Of a DNA stretch of 11,847 nt, positions 1 through 7,234 are shown in pieces (position 1 is the first letter of the stretch; each line of letters begins with the position of its first letter). Under the pieces are notes generated by a model, which had not been told where the DNA came from, did no database searches, and saw nothing but the letters and a program-made list of their open reading frames with translations. Source of the stretch: JAWLHJ01 sp039587535 (lineage in GTDB: Bacteria > Gemmatimonadota > Gemmatimonadetes > Longimicrobiales > Gaopeijiaceae); assembly GCA_039587535.1 (NCBI GenBank), contig JBDHIF010000065.1, positions 1 to 11,847 on the forward strand, given 5' to 3'. Position numbers and translations under genes: made by a program.

Positions 1-304
1 GCCGCTCGGGCGAGGGATCCGTGTCGAGCAAAGGCAGTGATTTGAAGGGAGCGTCCTCGGCCTTGCCCCCGCGGACGAAGTAGCGTTTGAGAATCCGCTG
101 CGCCACTCCAGGAATCGGGAAGTGTTCGAGCGCACGCCGCATGTGGCCGCAGGGGTCGCCGACCAGCAGGCGCCGAGCCAGGATAACGTCCAGCGCCGTG
201 CCGGCCACGACGCCTAGCTGGCCTGCTTTGGAGACTGCACGGGCGAGAGTCCAGCCCGAGACGCCGGCGCCCATGCCTCCTTGAATGATCGTCGGTAGGG
301 GCAC
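1..304 (-). CDS. Nitronate monooxygenase-like protein, N-terminal part (runs off the window)
   Basis: I translated this from the complement; it is open from a GTG at 304-302 to the window edge, about 101 residues. The start reads VPLPTIIQGGMGAGVSGW, followed by AGQLGVVAGTALD and ARRLLVGDPCGHMRRALEHF. This is the FMN-binding TIM-barrel entry of the nitronate monooxygenase / 2-nitropropane dioxygenase family, where the IIQGGMG segment lines the flavin phosphate site. Members oxidise alkyl nitronates with FMN and oxygen, though many family members have unproved substrates. The GTG is chosen because family proteins begin a few residues before IIQGGMG; the frame stays open further upstream without an ATG, and no strong ribosome binding site is visible. 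The 3' two thirds or more lie outside the window. It is divergent from the amidotransferase gene, with about 150 bases between them. Confidence 0.8.
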   Translation of the reverse strand, partial: MPLPTIIQGGMGAGVSGWTLARAVSKAGQLGVVAGTALDVILARRLLVGDPCGHMRRALEHFPIPGVAQRILKRYFVRGGKAEDAPFKSLPLLDTDPSPER

Positions 305-455
305 GGTATTGAATACCCGCAGACTAGTGCGGTCAGGTGAAACTGACAACTCGACCGCGCGAGTATAGTGCGCCTGGGCATTGAGCTGCACACAGAGATA
401 CGCAGTCGTTCGTATCGGGTTGACACCGAGCCCGGACGGCGCGACAACGGCACAC

Positions 456-1304
456 ATGTGCCGCTTCGTCTTCTATCACGGCCGGTCGCTGCTCGTCTCC
501 AAGCTCATCACCGAGCCGGTGCACTCGTTGATCAGGCAGAGCTTCGCGAGCGAGGAGCGCAGCGGGCCTATGAACGGCGACGGCTTCGGCGTCGCGTGGT
601 ACGCGCCCGAGGTGTCCAGCCAGCCGGCGGCGTTCCGCATGATCACGCCAGCGTGGAACGATCGCAACCTGCTCGACCTGGCGCGCGTCGTCAAGAGCCC
701 CACAATCCTCGCGCACGTGCGTGCCGCGACGCACCTGCATGCCCTCTCGGAGGCGAACTGTCACCCATTCCGCTCAGGCTCGTGGGCGTTCATGCACAAT
801 GGCGACGTCGCCGGTTTTGCGCGGCTGCGGCGAGCGCTGCTTCGTCAGCTCTCCGACCGCTCGTTCGACGTCATCGAGGGCACGACCGACACCGAGCACG
901 CCTTCGCCCTGTTCCTGGACGAGATCGGCCACCGACCGGCGCGGACAACCGCCGAGCTCTTCGAAGCTCTGCAGCGCACGATCGCGCACCTTGTCGCGCT
1001 CGTGGACGAGCATTCCGGGGGAGCGCCGTCCTACCTCAACTTCGCAGTGACCGACGGCATCCACTCCGCGGTGACGCGCTACACCACCAAGGCGGACTAC
1101 GACGGCGAGTCGCTCTATCTCAATCACGGCCGACGCTACGTTTGCGAGGAGGGCCTGTGCCGCATCGTTGCCCCGCACGAGAGCGGAGGCGCGGTGATCG
1201 TCACCTCCGAGCGTCTGAGCGACGACCCGGGGTGGGAGGTCGTCCCGCGCAACCACGCAGTCCTCATCGGCAACGGCGCCGTCGAGCTTCGGACGCTCGT
1301 GTGA
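456..1304 (+). CDS. Class II glutamine amidotransferase (YafJ/EgtC-like, GATase_6 fold)
   Basis: A 282-residue Ntn-hydrolase of the class II glutamine amidotransferase type, which releases ammonia from glutamine using an N-terminal cysteine. The protein starts MCRFVFYHG, so removal of Met exposes Cys2 as nucleophile; this fixes the start at the ATG at 456 rather than at open codons upstream. Other conserved motifs are NGDGFGVAWY (residues 40-49), AHVRAATH (86-93), CHPF (102-105), FMHNGDV (112-118, oxyanion/glutamine pocket) and GTTDTEH (142-148). Length matches stand-alone YafJ-type proteins, and no synthase or transferase domain is attached, so the acceptor is unknown. EgtC, which hydrolyses gamma-glutamyl groups in ergothioneine synthesis, shares this fold, but no egt genes are nearby. 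The gene appears monocistronic. The upstream ribosome site is weak. Confidence 0.9.
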   Translation: MCRFVFYHGRSLLVSKLITEPVHSLIRQSFASEERSGPMNGDGFGVAWYAPEVSSQPAAFRMITPAWNDRNLLDLARVVKSPTILAHVRAATHLHALSEANCHPFRSGSWAFMHNGDVAGFARLRRALLRQLSDRSFDVIEGTTDTEHAFALFLDEIGHRPARTTAELFEALQRTIAHLVALVDEHSGGAPSYLNFAVTDGIHSAVTRYTTKADYDGESLYLNHGRRYVCEEGLCRIVAPHESGGAVIVTSERLSDDPGWEVVPRNHAVLIGNGAVELRTLV

Positions 1305-1406
1305 GCTCCGCGCTCGGACGCGCCTCTGGCCCAGACAGGGCGAGGAAAACGCCGCGGTCGAGGCAGGAGCCGACGGCCTCTTGCCCTTCCTCGCCGCAGC
1401 GTGGCG

Positions 1407-1784
1407 GCGTTACGAGCTTCACTGCCGATGCAGCCTACGACACGATCCCGATCTATGATGCCGCTGCTGAGCGTGGGGCAAAGGTCATCGTTCCGCCGAA
1501 CAAAGCGGCCACGAAATCACAGCGGCGAAGCCCCCGATCAAGCGCTCGCGATCGCACAATCAAGAGAGTGCCGAAGGTGGGACGGCGCCAGTGGAAGGAA
1601 GAATGAGTCGGCTACCACCACCAAGGAACGGTCGAGAAAGTCTTCTCCAGGTACAAGTCGATCATCGGAGATCGGCTTCGTGCTCGGCATTCGAAAGCGC
1701 AGGAACCACAGGGGCAACGGCTCGGAGGCATTGCTCTGCTGCAGCGTCCTGAACCGGATGACGCTGCTCGGCCGACGAGTCTAG
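1407..1784 (+). pseudogene. IS5-family transposase, C-terminal remnant
   Basis: This is the 3' part of a DDE transposase of the IS5 family (DDE_Tnp_1 type). The first piece reads SFTADAAYDTIPIYDAAAER and then AKVIVPPNKAATKS, which contains the second catalytic Asp of the triad. It continues through RSSARDRTIKRV and GRRQWKEE to an in-frame TGA at 1604-1606. The same frame resumes as VGYHHQGTVEKVF and SRYKSIIGDRLRARHSKAQE, which carries the catalytic Glu region. A further frameshift near 1710-1725 leads to ALLCCSVLNRMTLLGRRV and a TAG at 1782-1784. The N-terminal half, with the first Asp, is missing. With one stop, one frameshift and a truncation, it cannot make an active enzyme. I could not identify terminal inverted repeats. 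The missing half of a similar transposase lies at 7235-7730 in the same orientation. Confidence 0.8.
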
Positions 1785-1876
1785 AAGCATCAAAACCAGC
1801 ACTCTCGTGCCCGCCGGAGCGCGGCCGAGTATTTGGATAGGACGCGACCACCGGGCACCGCCGTCTACGTCGTTCG

Positions 1877-3337
1877 TCAGCTCTCGTCCGGCGTCCCGAA
1901 GCGTGGCCAGTCCGTGTGGAGCTTCTCTTCCGGTCGGTCGACTCGCTCGTACGTGTGGCTGCCGAAGTAGTCGCGCTGGGCCTGAATCAGGTTCGCGCTG
2001 CCTTGGGCCGTGGTCAGGGTGTCGAACCACGTGAGCGAGGCGGCCAGCCCGGGGACCGGCAGGCCGGCCGTCACCGCGGCGGAGACGACGCGGCGCCAGG
2101 CGGGGAGACGCTCGCGCAGGGCGTCGGTAAAGGCGGGCGCGAGGGCGAGCAGCTCGGGCGCGGGCTCGCTCTGGAAGGCCTCGACCACGTGCCCGAGGAA
2201 GCGCGCGCGGATGATGCAGCCGGCGGTCCAGATGCGGGCGACCTCGGCGAGATCAATGCCGTAGTCGCGCTCGCGGCTGGCGGTGGCCAGCATCGCGAAG
2301 CCCTGGGTGTAGCTCGCGATCTTCGCAGCGTAGAGCGCCTGCTCGAGATCGTCGACTGTGACGCCTGCGAGCGAGTCGGTCGACGTCGAGCCCGCGAACG
2401 GCCCCGCCGCGCGCCGGCGCAGTGCCTTCTCCGAGCTCATCACGCGCGCGTCCACGGCCGCAGCGATGGTCGGGATCGCCACGCCCAGCTCGAGCGCGGC
2501 CTGCACGGTCCAGGCCCCCGTTCCCTTCTGACCGGCGCGGTCGAGGATGACGTCGACGAGCAGGCGTCCGTCGCTCGCCTCGGGATCGGGCGTGCGCAGG
2601 ATGTCGGCCGTGACAGCGATCAGGAAGCTGTCGAGCTCGCCCTGGTTCCACTGGACGAACGCATCGGCGACCTGCGCATCGCTCAGTCCCAGCCCGCGTC
2701 GCAGGAGAACCGCGGTCTCGGCGATCAGCTGCATGTCGCCGTATTCGATGCCGTTGTGGACCATCTTCACGAAGTGACCCGCAGAGCCGCGGCCGCAGTA
2801 CGTGACGCACGGGCCGAAGGAGCTCTTCGCCGCGATCTGCTCGAGCACCGGCCGCAGACTGTTCCACGCCTCAAGGTCGCCGCCGGGCATGATCGACGGT
2901 CCCTTGAGCGCGCCCTCCGCTCCGCCGGAGACCCCCATGCCGACGAAGCGCCACGGCCGCGGCGCGGCACGCTCGATGCGGCGGTCGGTGTCCTTGAAGA
3001 GGCTGTTGCCCGCGTCGACGACGACGTCGTCCGTCTCGAGCAGCGGGTCCAGCGCGTCGAGCACCTGATCGACGGGCGCGCCCGCGGGCACCATGAGGAC
3101 GATCCGCCTGGGGCGAGCGAGTCGGCGAACGAGCTCCTCCCAGCTCGTCGCGACGCCGAGCCGTGCCTCGGGGTGACTCGCGGCCAGCGCGTGCGCCACC
3201 TCGGCGCGGCGGTTGTAGCCGAGGACGCGCAGACCGCAGCTCGCGAAGTTGCGGGCGAGGTTCGCACCCATGACGCCCAGGCCGACGACGGCGACGTCGC
3301 AGGGATCGGTGTCGGTCGGCTCGAAGGTAGTGCTCAT
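1877..3337 (-). CDS. gnd: 6-phosphogluconate dehydrogenase, decarboxylating (NADP-type)
   Basis: A 486-residue cytoplasmic enzyme that converts 6-phosphogluconate to ribulose-5-phosphate and CO2 with reduction of NADP+, the third step of the oxidative pentose phosphate pathway. An N-terminal Rossmann fingerprint, GLGVMGANLARN, lies at residues 19-30, with AGNS at 109-112. The substrate region GGAEGALKGPSIMPGG (138-153) is followed by the catalytic stretch GSAGHFVKMVHNGIEY (185-199), with Lys191, His194, Asn195 and Glu198. The large helical domain keeps DRAGQKGTGAWT, YAAKIASYTQGF and WTAGCIIRA. Near the C-terminus RDYFGSHTYER is the tail that reaches into the partner subunit of the dimer. Length is normal for the long (hexose-type) form and all key residues are present. 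It is the last gene of the zwf-pgl-gnd operon, 79 bases after pgl; the ribosome site is weak. Confidence 0.96.
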   Translation of the reverse strand: MSTTFEPTDTDPCDVAVVGLGVMGANLARNFASCGLRVLGYNRRAEVAHALAASHPEARLGVATSWEELVRRLARPRRIVLMVPAGAPVDQVLDALDPLLETDDVVVDAGNSLFKDTDRRIERAAPRPWRFVGMGVSGGAEGALKGPSIMPGGDLEAWNSLRPVLEQIAAKSSFGPCVTYCGRGSAGHFVKMVHNGIEYGDMQLIAETAVLLRRGLGLSDAQVADAFVQWNQGELDSFLIAVTADILRTPDPEASDGRLLVDVILDRAGQKGTGAWTVQAALELGVAIPTIAAAVDARVMSSEKALRRRAAGPFAGSTSTDSLAGVTVDDLEQALYAAKIASYTQGFAMLATASRERDYGIDLAEVARIWTAGCIIRARFLGHVVEAFQSEPAPELLALAPAFTDALRERLPAWRRVVSAAVTAGLPVPGLAASLTWFDTLTTAQGSANLIQAQRDYFGSHTYERVDRPEEKLHTDWPRFGTPDES

Positions 3338-3416
3338 CGTGATCGTCTCGGAATGGGTGCGCTGGGAACGCGTGGGCCGTTCGGGAGGTGATTCGTTCGG
3401 GCGCGGCTCAGCTCGC

Positions 3417-4091
3417 TTACTCGAGGGTCAGGTCCGTGCAGACGACGAGGCCCGCGAGCCCCGTGGCGGGCAGGTCCGGATCACCGTGGACGATGCGCCG
3501 CAGCGCCGCGCGCTTGTCCTCGCCCGCGGCGACGACGATCGTGTGCACGGCCGTCTCGAGCAGTGCCCGCGTCAGCGTGATGCGATCTGCCGGCGGCTTG
3601 GGGCTGTTCGCGACGTGGGCGACCAGCCCGGGGAGCGCAGGGCGCCCTGGGAAGAGCGAGGCGACGTGACCGTCGGGTCCCATGCCGAGCACGAGCACGT
3701 CGAGCGCGCTCTGGAAGGTCGTCTGCAACGCATGCGCCACGCGTGCGACGGCTTCGTCGGGGCGCTCGCCGTGCAGATACAGCGGCAGCTCGATCCCCGG
3801 ATGCGGCGTGAGGTGCGTCGCGCCCCGGTTCGAGTCAGGCGACGACGAGGGGACGCAGCGTTCGTCCACCCAGGTGAGGAGCAGACGCTCGAAGTCGAAA
3901 CCGCGCGTGTCGAGCCGCTCCGCCGCATGCGAGGCCACGCGTGCCGCCGAGCCGCCGGGAACGGCCAGGCGCACCCGCCCGCGCGCGCCGGCGACACGCT
4001 CGATCGCGTCGGCGACGAGGCCGGCCGCGGCTTCGAACGGATCGGGCGAAACGACGACGCGGCAGGCCCGTCCGGCGCCCGCGTCACTCAC
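3417..4091 (-). CDS. pgl: 6-phosphogluconolactonase (DevB/NagB fold)
   Basis: A 224-residue lactonase that hydrolyses 6-phosphogluconolactone to 6-phosphogluconate, the second step of the oxidative pentose phosphate pathway. It belongs to the glucosamine-6-phosphate isomerase/6-phosphogluconolactonase superfamily. Diagnostic motifs are VPGGSAAR (residues 44-51, phosphate binding), WVDERCVPSSSPDSN (74-88), GMGPDGHVASLFPG (136-149, with the catalytic His142 and Asp140 region) and SPKPPADRITLT (163-174). The length is slightly under the usual 230-260 residues, but no motif is lost. The start is a GTG at 4091-4089 that overlaps the end of zwf by 8 bases, pointing to translational coupling. The stop is TAA at 3419-3417. 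The symbol devB is also used for this family. Confidence 0.95.
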   Translation of the reverse strand: MSDAGAGRACRVVVSPDPFEAAAGLVADAIERVAGARGRVRLAVPGGSAARVASHAAERLDTRGFDFERLLLTWVDERCVPSSSPDSNRGATHLTPHPGIELPLYLHGERPDEAVARVAHALQTTFQSALDVLVLGMGPDGHVASLFPGRPALPGLVAHVANSPKPPADRITLTRALLETAVHTIVVAAGEDKRAALRRIVHGDPDLPATGLAGLVVCTDLTLE

Positions 4092-5607
4092 GGGGCCAGC
4101 CTCCCTCGCAACCGTAGAAGAGCTCCTCGGCCTCCGCCGGTCCCCAGCTGCCCGGTGCGTACTCGAGCAGCGGCACGTCCTCGCTCAACCAGCTCGCGCG
4201 CACCTCGTCGGCGAAGTGCCAGCTGGCCTCGATCTCGTCAGAGCGCAGGAAGAGCGTCGGATCGCCGAGGAGCGCGTCGAGCAGGAGGCGCTCGTAGGCG
4301 GGCGCGGTGGCGTCGCCGAAGTGCTCGCGGTAGTCGAAGGACAGCTCGGCCGGCGACATGACCATCTCGTTCCCCGGCCGCTTGACGCCGAAGGAGAGCG
4401 AGATCGCCTCGCGCGGCTGCAGGCTAAGCGTGAGCACGTTGGGTCGCAGCTGGCACAGGCTGCCGTCCTTCAGCCGCCGGCGGAACTCGGCGTCGTTCAT
4501 GCCCTCGGGGCGGTTGAACAGCTGCAGCGGCGCGGTGCGGAACTGCACCCGCACCTCGCTTCTCTTCCTCGGTAGGAGCTTGCCGTGACGCAGGAGGAAC
4601 GGCACGCCGCTCCAGCGCCAGGTGTCGACCTCGGCGCGCACGGCCACATAGGTCTCAGTGGTCGAGTCCGCCGGCACACCCTCTTCCTCGAGGTAGGCCG
4701 GAACGGCCTGACCGCCCTGCGTCCCGGCTCGATAGCGCGCGCGTACGCCATTGCGCGCGGTGTGCACGCGATCGGAGCAGCGCAGCCCGCGCAGGACGGC
4801 CACCTTTTGATCACGGATGGCCTCGGGCGTCAGGGAGGCCGGCGGCTCCATCGCAACGAGCGCGAGGATCTGGAGCATGTGGTTCTGGAGCATGTCGCGC
4901 ACGGCCCCGGTTGTGTCGTAGTAGCCGGCACGACCGCCGCCGACGCCAATGTCCTCGGCGACGGTGATCTGCACGAGCTCGACGTGGTGTCGTGTCCAGA
5001 GCGGCTCGAAGATCGTGTTGTGGAAGCGGAAGCCGAGCAGGTTCTGCACAGTTTCCTTCCCCAGGTAGTGGTCGATGCGATAGATCTGCTTCTCGCGCAG
5101 GTGCTGGTGTAGCTCGGCGTTGAGCCGCCGCGCGCTCGCCAGGTCGTGGCCGAAGGGCTTCTCAACCACCACGCGCCGCCAGCTCACCTCATCGTCGACG
5201 TCGCCGCGGCGCGCCAGGAGCTCCGCCCGACACAGGCCCTCGACCGTCGGACCGAAGAGCTCGGGTTTGAGGGCCAGGTAGAACAGCCGCCCCGCCGCGC
5301 GCCCGCCGGGCAGCGCATCGACGCGCTCGCACAGGGTCTTGAGATCCGCGGCTTGCGAGACGTCGGCCGCCTGATACGAGATGCGCGGCGCGAGGGTGTC
5401 GAAGGCCGACTGGAGCCCATCAGGAAGTGCGGCGCCGATCTCGGACCGGAACGCTTCGTTGGTCTTCGCCCGCCGCGACACGCCGAGGACGGAGAAGCCC
5501 TCCGCCGGGCGCTCCTGGGCCGCCAGGCTGGTGAGAGCTGGCATGAGCTTGCGCAGAGTGAGGTCGCCACTTGCCCCGAGAAGCACGATCTGAGCCGGGA
5601 GGGTCAT
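4084..5607 (-). CDS. zwf: Glucose-6-phosphate 1-dehydrogenase
   Basis: A 507-residue enzyme that oxidises glucose-6-phosphate to 6-phosphogluconolactone with NADP+, the entry step of the oxidative pentose phosphate pathway. The nucleotide-binding motif GASGDLTLRKL is at residues 11-21. VVVEKPFGHDLASA (147-158) holds the EKP proline-lysine element. The substrate signature RIDHYLGKE is at 177-185, and DMLQNHMLQ places the probable catalytic base at His243. The C-terminal domain continues with RHGKLLPRKRSEVRVQFR. One small departure is LALKP at 112-116, where many homologues read LALPP; the active site is otherwise intact. It is the first gene of the operon and overlaps pgl by 8 bases. The ATG overlaps the stop of a remnant open frame upstream as ATGA, and no good ribosome site is visible before it. 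Confidence 0.97.
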   Translation of the reverse strand: MTLPAQIVLLGASGDLTLRKLMPALTSLAAQERPAEGFSVLGVSRRAKTNEAFRSEIGAALPDGLQSAFDTLAPRISYQAADVSQAADLKTLCERVDALPGGRAAGRLFYLALKPELFGPTVEGLCRAELLARRGDVDDEVSWRRVVVEKPFGHDLASARRLNAELHQHLREKQIYRIDHYLGKETVQNLLGFRFHNTIFEPLWTRHHVELVQITVAEDIGVGGGRAGYYDTTGAVRDMLQNHMLQILALVAMEPPASLTPEAIRDQKVAVLRGLRCSDRVHTARNGVRARYRAGTQGGQAVPAYLEEEGVPADSTTETYVAVRAEVDTWRWSGVPFLLRHGKLLPRKRSEVRVQFRTAPLQLFNRPEGMNDAEFRRRLKDGSLCQLRPNVLTLSLQPREAISLSFGVKRPGNEMVMSPAELSFDYREHFGDATAPAYERLLLDALLGDPTLFLRSDEIEASWHFADEVRASWLSEDVPLLEYAPGSWGPAEAEELFYGCEGGWPRE

Positions 5608-5730
5608 GAGTGATTGGGAACGATACGCGGTCGAGCCGGTTCGGCGACAGCGTACTCGCCGTTCAGCATGAGGACCGGGAGCTCGACGCGGCCCAAGAAG
5701 TGGAAGGGGTCGACCACGGCAGGGCGCGCT
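5604..5730 (-). pseudogene. Fragment of an alpha/beta-hydrolase (prolyl-oligopeptidase-like) C-terminal region
   Basis: In the minus frame that stops at 5604, the stretch VVDPFHFLGRVELPVLMLNGEY (about 5652-5716) resembles the segment leading to the catalytic Asp in alpha/beta-hydrolase domains of the peptidase S9 / acetylxylan-esterase kind, often found fused to serine/threonine kinases. In these the pattern is DPxNF-x-RV-x-x-PVLMLNGRYD. Here the expected Asp after NGxY is Ala, and the homology ends within a few residues. Only about 25 residues remain and the rest of the hydrolase is absent, so I call it a relic. Its stop codon overlaps the zwf start as ATGA. This is recognition from memory of the family pattern, not an alignment; a short chance resemblance cannot be excluded. 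Confidence 0.45.
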
Positions 5731-5850
5731 GGAAATTCAGCCCGGCCACGCAGAGCGCGCCTCTTGCTCGAGCTGGAGATGGCGAGGGCCTTGCGCTCGG
5801 AACCCGCTTTCCCGCTTTTCGAGCGGAAGCATCGAGCAGGAGGCACGGCT

Positions 5851-5882
5851 TGAAATGGTCGGTACGACTCTGTGACATTTCA
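5851..5882. promoter_or_regulatory. Inverted repeat upstream of the site-2 protease gene, possible operator
   Basis: A perfect 7-base inverted repeat, TGAAATG at 5851-5857 and CATTTCA at 5876-5882, with 18 bases between the arms. It lies about 90 bases upstream of the protease start, in the divergent region between zwf and the protease. TTGAAA at 5850-5855 could also be a -35 element, but a matching -10 is poor. The function is conjecture. Confidence 0.25.
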
Positions 5883-5954
5883 GATTCAGGGCGGCGATAC
5901 CACTCGATTCGCGCGCCTCCCGTACCCTGGGCCAGACCTGGCTCGAAGGCACGG

Positions 5955-5963
5955 GGAAAGGAC
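5955..5963 (+). promoter_or_regulatory. Ribosome binding site of the site-2 protease gene
   Basis: GGGAAAGGA lies just ahead of the ATG at 5971, at a suitable spacing of about seven bases. It decides this start over the open codons that extend the frame upstream, and the protein then begins MFRRAFRLPFKLMGIPVEL as homologues do. Confidence 0.6.
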
Positions 5964-5970
5964 AACACTC

Positions 5971-7155
5971 ATGTTCCGCAGAGCTTTCAGACTTCCCTTC
6001 AAGCTGATGGGGATCCCAGTCGAGCTTGACGTCTCGTTCCTGGTCATCCTACCGGTCCTGGCCTGGATGATCTCGACGAACCTGGGCGCCATCTCCGAGC
6101 AACTCCACATCGGCATTGATGCCGATGCGCTCGGGCAGACGACAGCGGCCTTCCTCTTGGGGCTCGCGGCCGCGCTGGGGCTGTTCGTCAGCATCGTCGT
6201 TCACGAACTCGGGCATGCGATGGTCGGGCGGCGCCTGGGCTTCGAGGTGAAGGTCATCACCCTGTGGCTCCTGGGCGGCATGGCCCAGTTCGAGAAGATG
6301 CCGAAGCGGGGCGGGGCCGAGGCGATCATGGCCATCGCCGGACCGGTGACGAGCTACGCTCTCGCCGGGGTGTTTTGGCTGGTCCTCACCGTGACACCGG
6401 CCTCTGCTGCTCCCGCCTGGAAGTTCCTCTCCGGATACCTCATGGGAATGAACGTCCTCCTGGCGACGTTCAACCTGGTCCCGGCGCTGCCACTCGACGG
6501 GGGCCGCGTCCTTCGTTCCCTGCTAGCTCTGAGGATGGACTACCTCAAGGCGACACTGGCTGCCGCAGGCGCGAGCAAGGTGCTTGCGTTCTCGATGGCC
6601 CTGCTCGGCATTCTTTCAGGCAACATCTGGCTCATTTTCATCGCATTCTTCGTGTTCATGGCAGTCACCGGTGAAACGCAGATGGCGATGTTCTCCGAGA
6701 TGCTCCGGGGAATCGAGGTGCGGGACCTCATGACGTCCGACGTGAAGACTGTGAGTCCGGAGACGAAGGTCCCGGATATCCTCGGCCGGATGCTGGCGGA
6801 CGGGCACCTCGGCTATCCCGTCGTAGACGCCTCGAAGAGGCTGGTGGGAATGCTAACGCTCGGGAACATCAAGAGTGAGGCGCTCGAGCGAAAGGAACCG
6901 GCCGTCACTGCGTCGGAAGTGATGTCCACCGATGTAAAGACCATCACCGCCGCAGACAGCGCCTACGACGCCTTCCAGAAGATCACCCAGGGCACCTCCG
7001 GTCGCCTGATGGTGGTCGGCGCCGACGGGCACGTCGAGGGCATCATCAGCAAGTCCGACTTGGTACGGGCGGTCCAAGTGCGCACCGTGGGCGAAGCTCT
7101 CGGCTACGTCCGGCATCAGGAGCCGGCAAGCCCAGCTGGTTCGAGCGCTAGATGA
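5971..7155 (+). CDS. Site-2 protease family membrane metalloprotease (M50) with two CBS domains
   Basis: A 394-residue polytopic membrane protein of the M50 family, which cuts transmembrane segments of substrate proteins inside the membrane using zinc. The zinc motif HELGH is at residues 78-82 in a hydrophobic helix. The third ligand is Asp176 within NLVPALPLDGGR (168-179). Hydrophobic segments lie near 19-36, 58-80, 117-140, 153-175 and 203-233. A cytoplasmic tail carries two CBS repeats, about 252-303 (starting RDLMTSDVKTVSPETKVPDI) and 316-370 (starting EVMSTDVKTITAADSAYDAF, ending GIISKSDLVRAV). Such tails usually sense adenine nucleotides. This domain order is the common SpoIVFB/Rv2625c-like class. 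The substrate is unknown; no anti-sigma factor gene is adjacent. It is divergent from zwf. Confidence 0.93.
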   Translation: MFRRAFRLPFKLMGIPVELDVSFLVILPVLAWMISTNLGAISEQLHIGIDADALGQTTAAFLLGLAAALGLFVSIVVHELGHAMVGRRLGFEVKVITLWLLGGMAQFEKMPKRGGAEAIMAIAGPVTSYALAGVFWLVLTVTPASAAPAWKFLSGYLMGMNVLLATFNLVPALPLDGGRVLRSLLALRMDYLKATLAAAGASKVLAFSMALLGILSGNIWLIFIAFFVFMAVTGETQMAMFSEMLRGIEVRDLMTSDVKTVSPETKVPDILGRMLADGHLGYPVVDASKRLVGMLTLGNIKSEALERKEPAVTASEVMSTDVKTITAADSAYDAFQKITQGTSGRLMVVGADGHVEGIISKSDLVRAVQVRTVGEALGYVRHQEPASPAGSSAR

Positions 7156-7234
7156 CGAGGGCGAATCGTACGATCGGGGCCGCGGGCCGTCGATCCCCTG
7201 GCCATGTTGACCGTCGGCAGAAGATGATCTCGGC

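Noticed and set aside
368..1606. A long plus-frame reading over the amidotransferase gene and into the transposase remnant
   Set aside because: The part over 456-1304 is out of frame with the clearly conserved amidotransferase; only its end (after about 1407) is meaningful, as the transposase relic.
1916..3391. A 491-codon open frame on the plus strand opposite gnd
   Set aside because: It mirrors the gnd codons in a high-GC genome; its product is Arg/Ala/Gly-rich without motifs, while the minus strand encodes an intact 6-phosphogluconate dehydrogenase.
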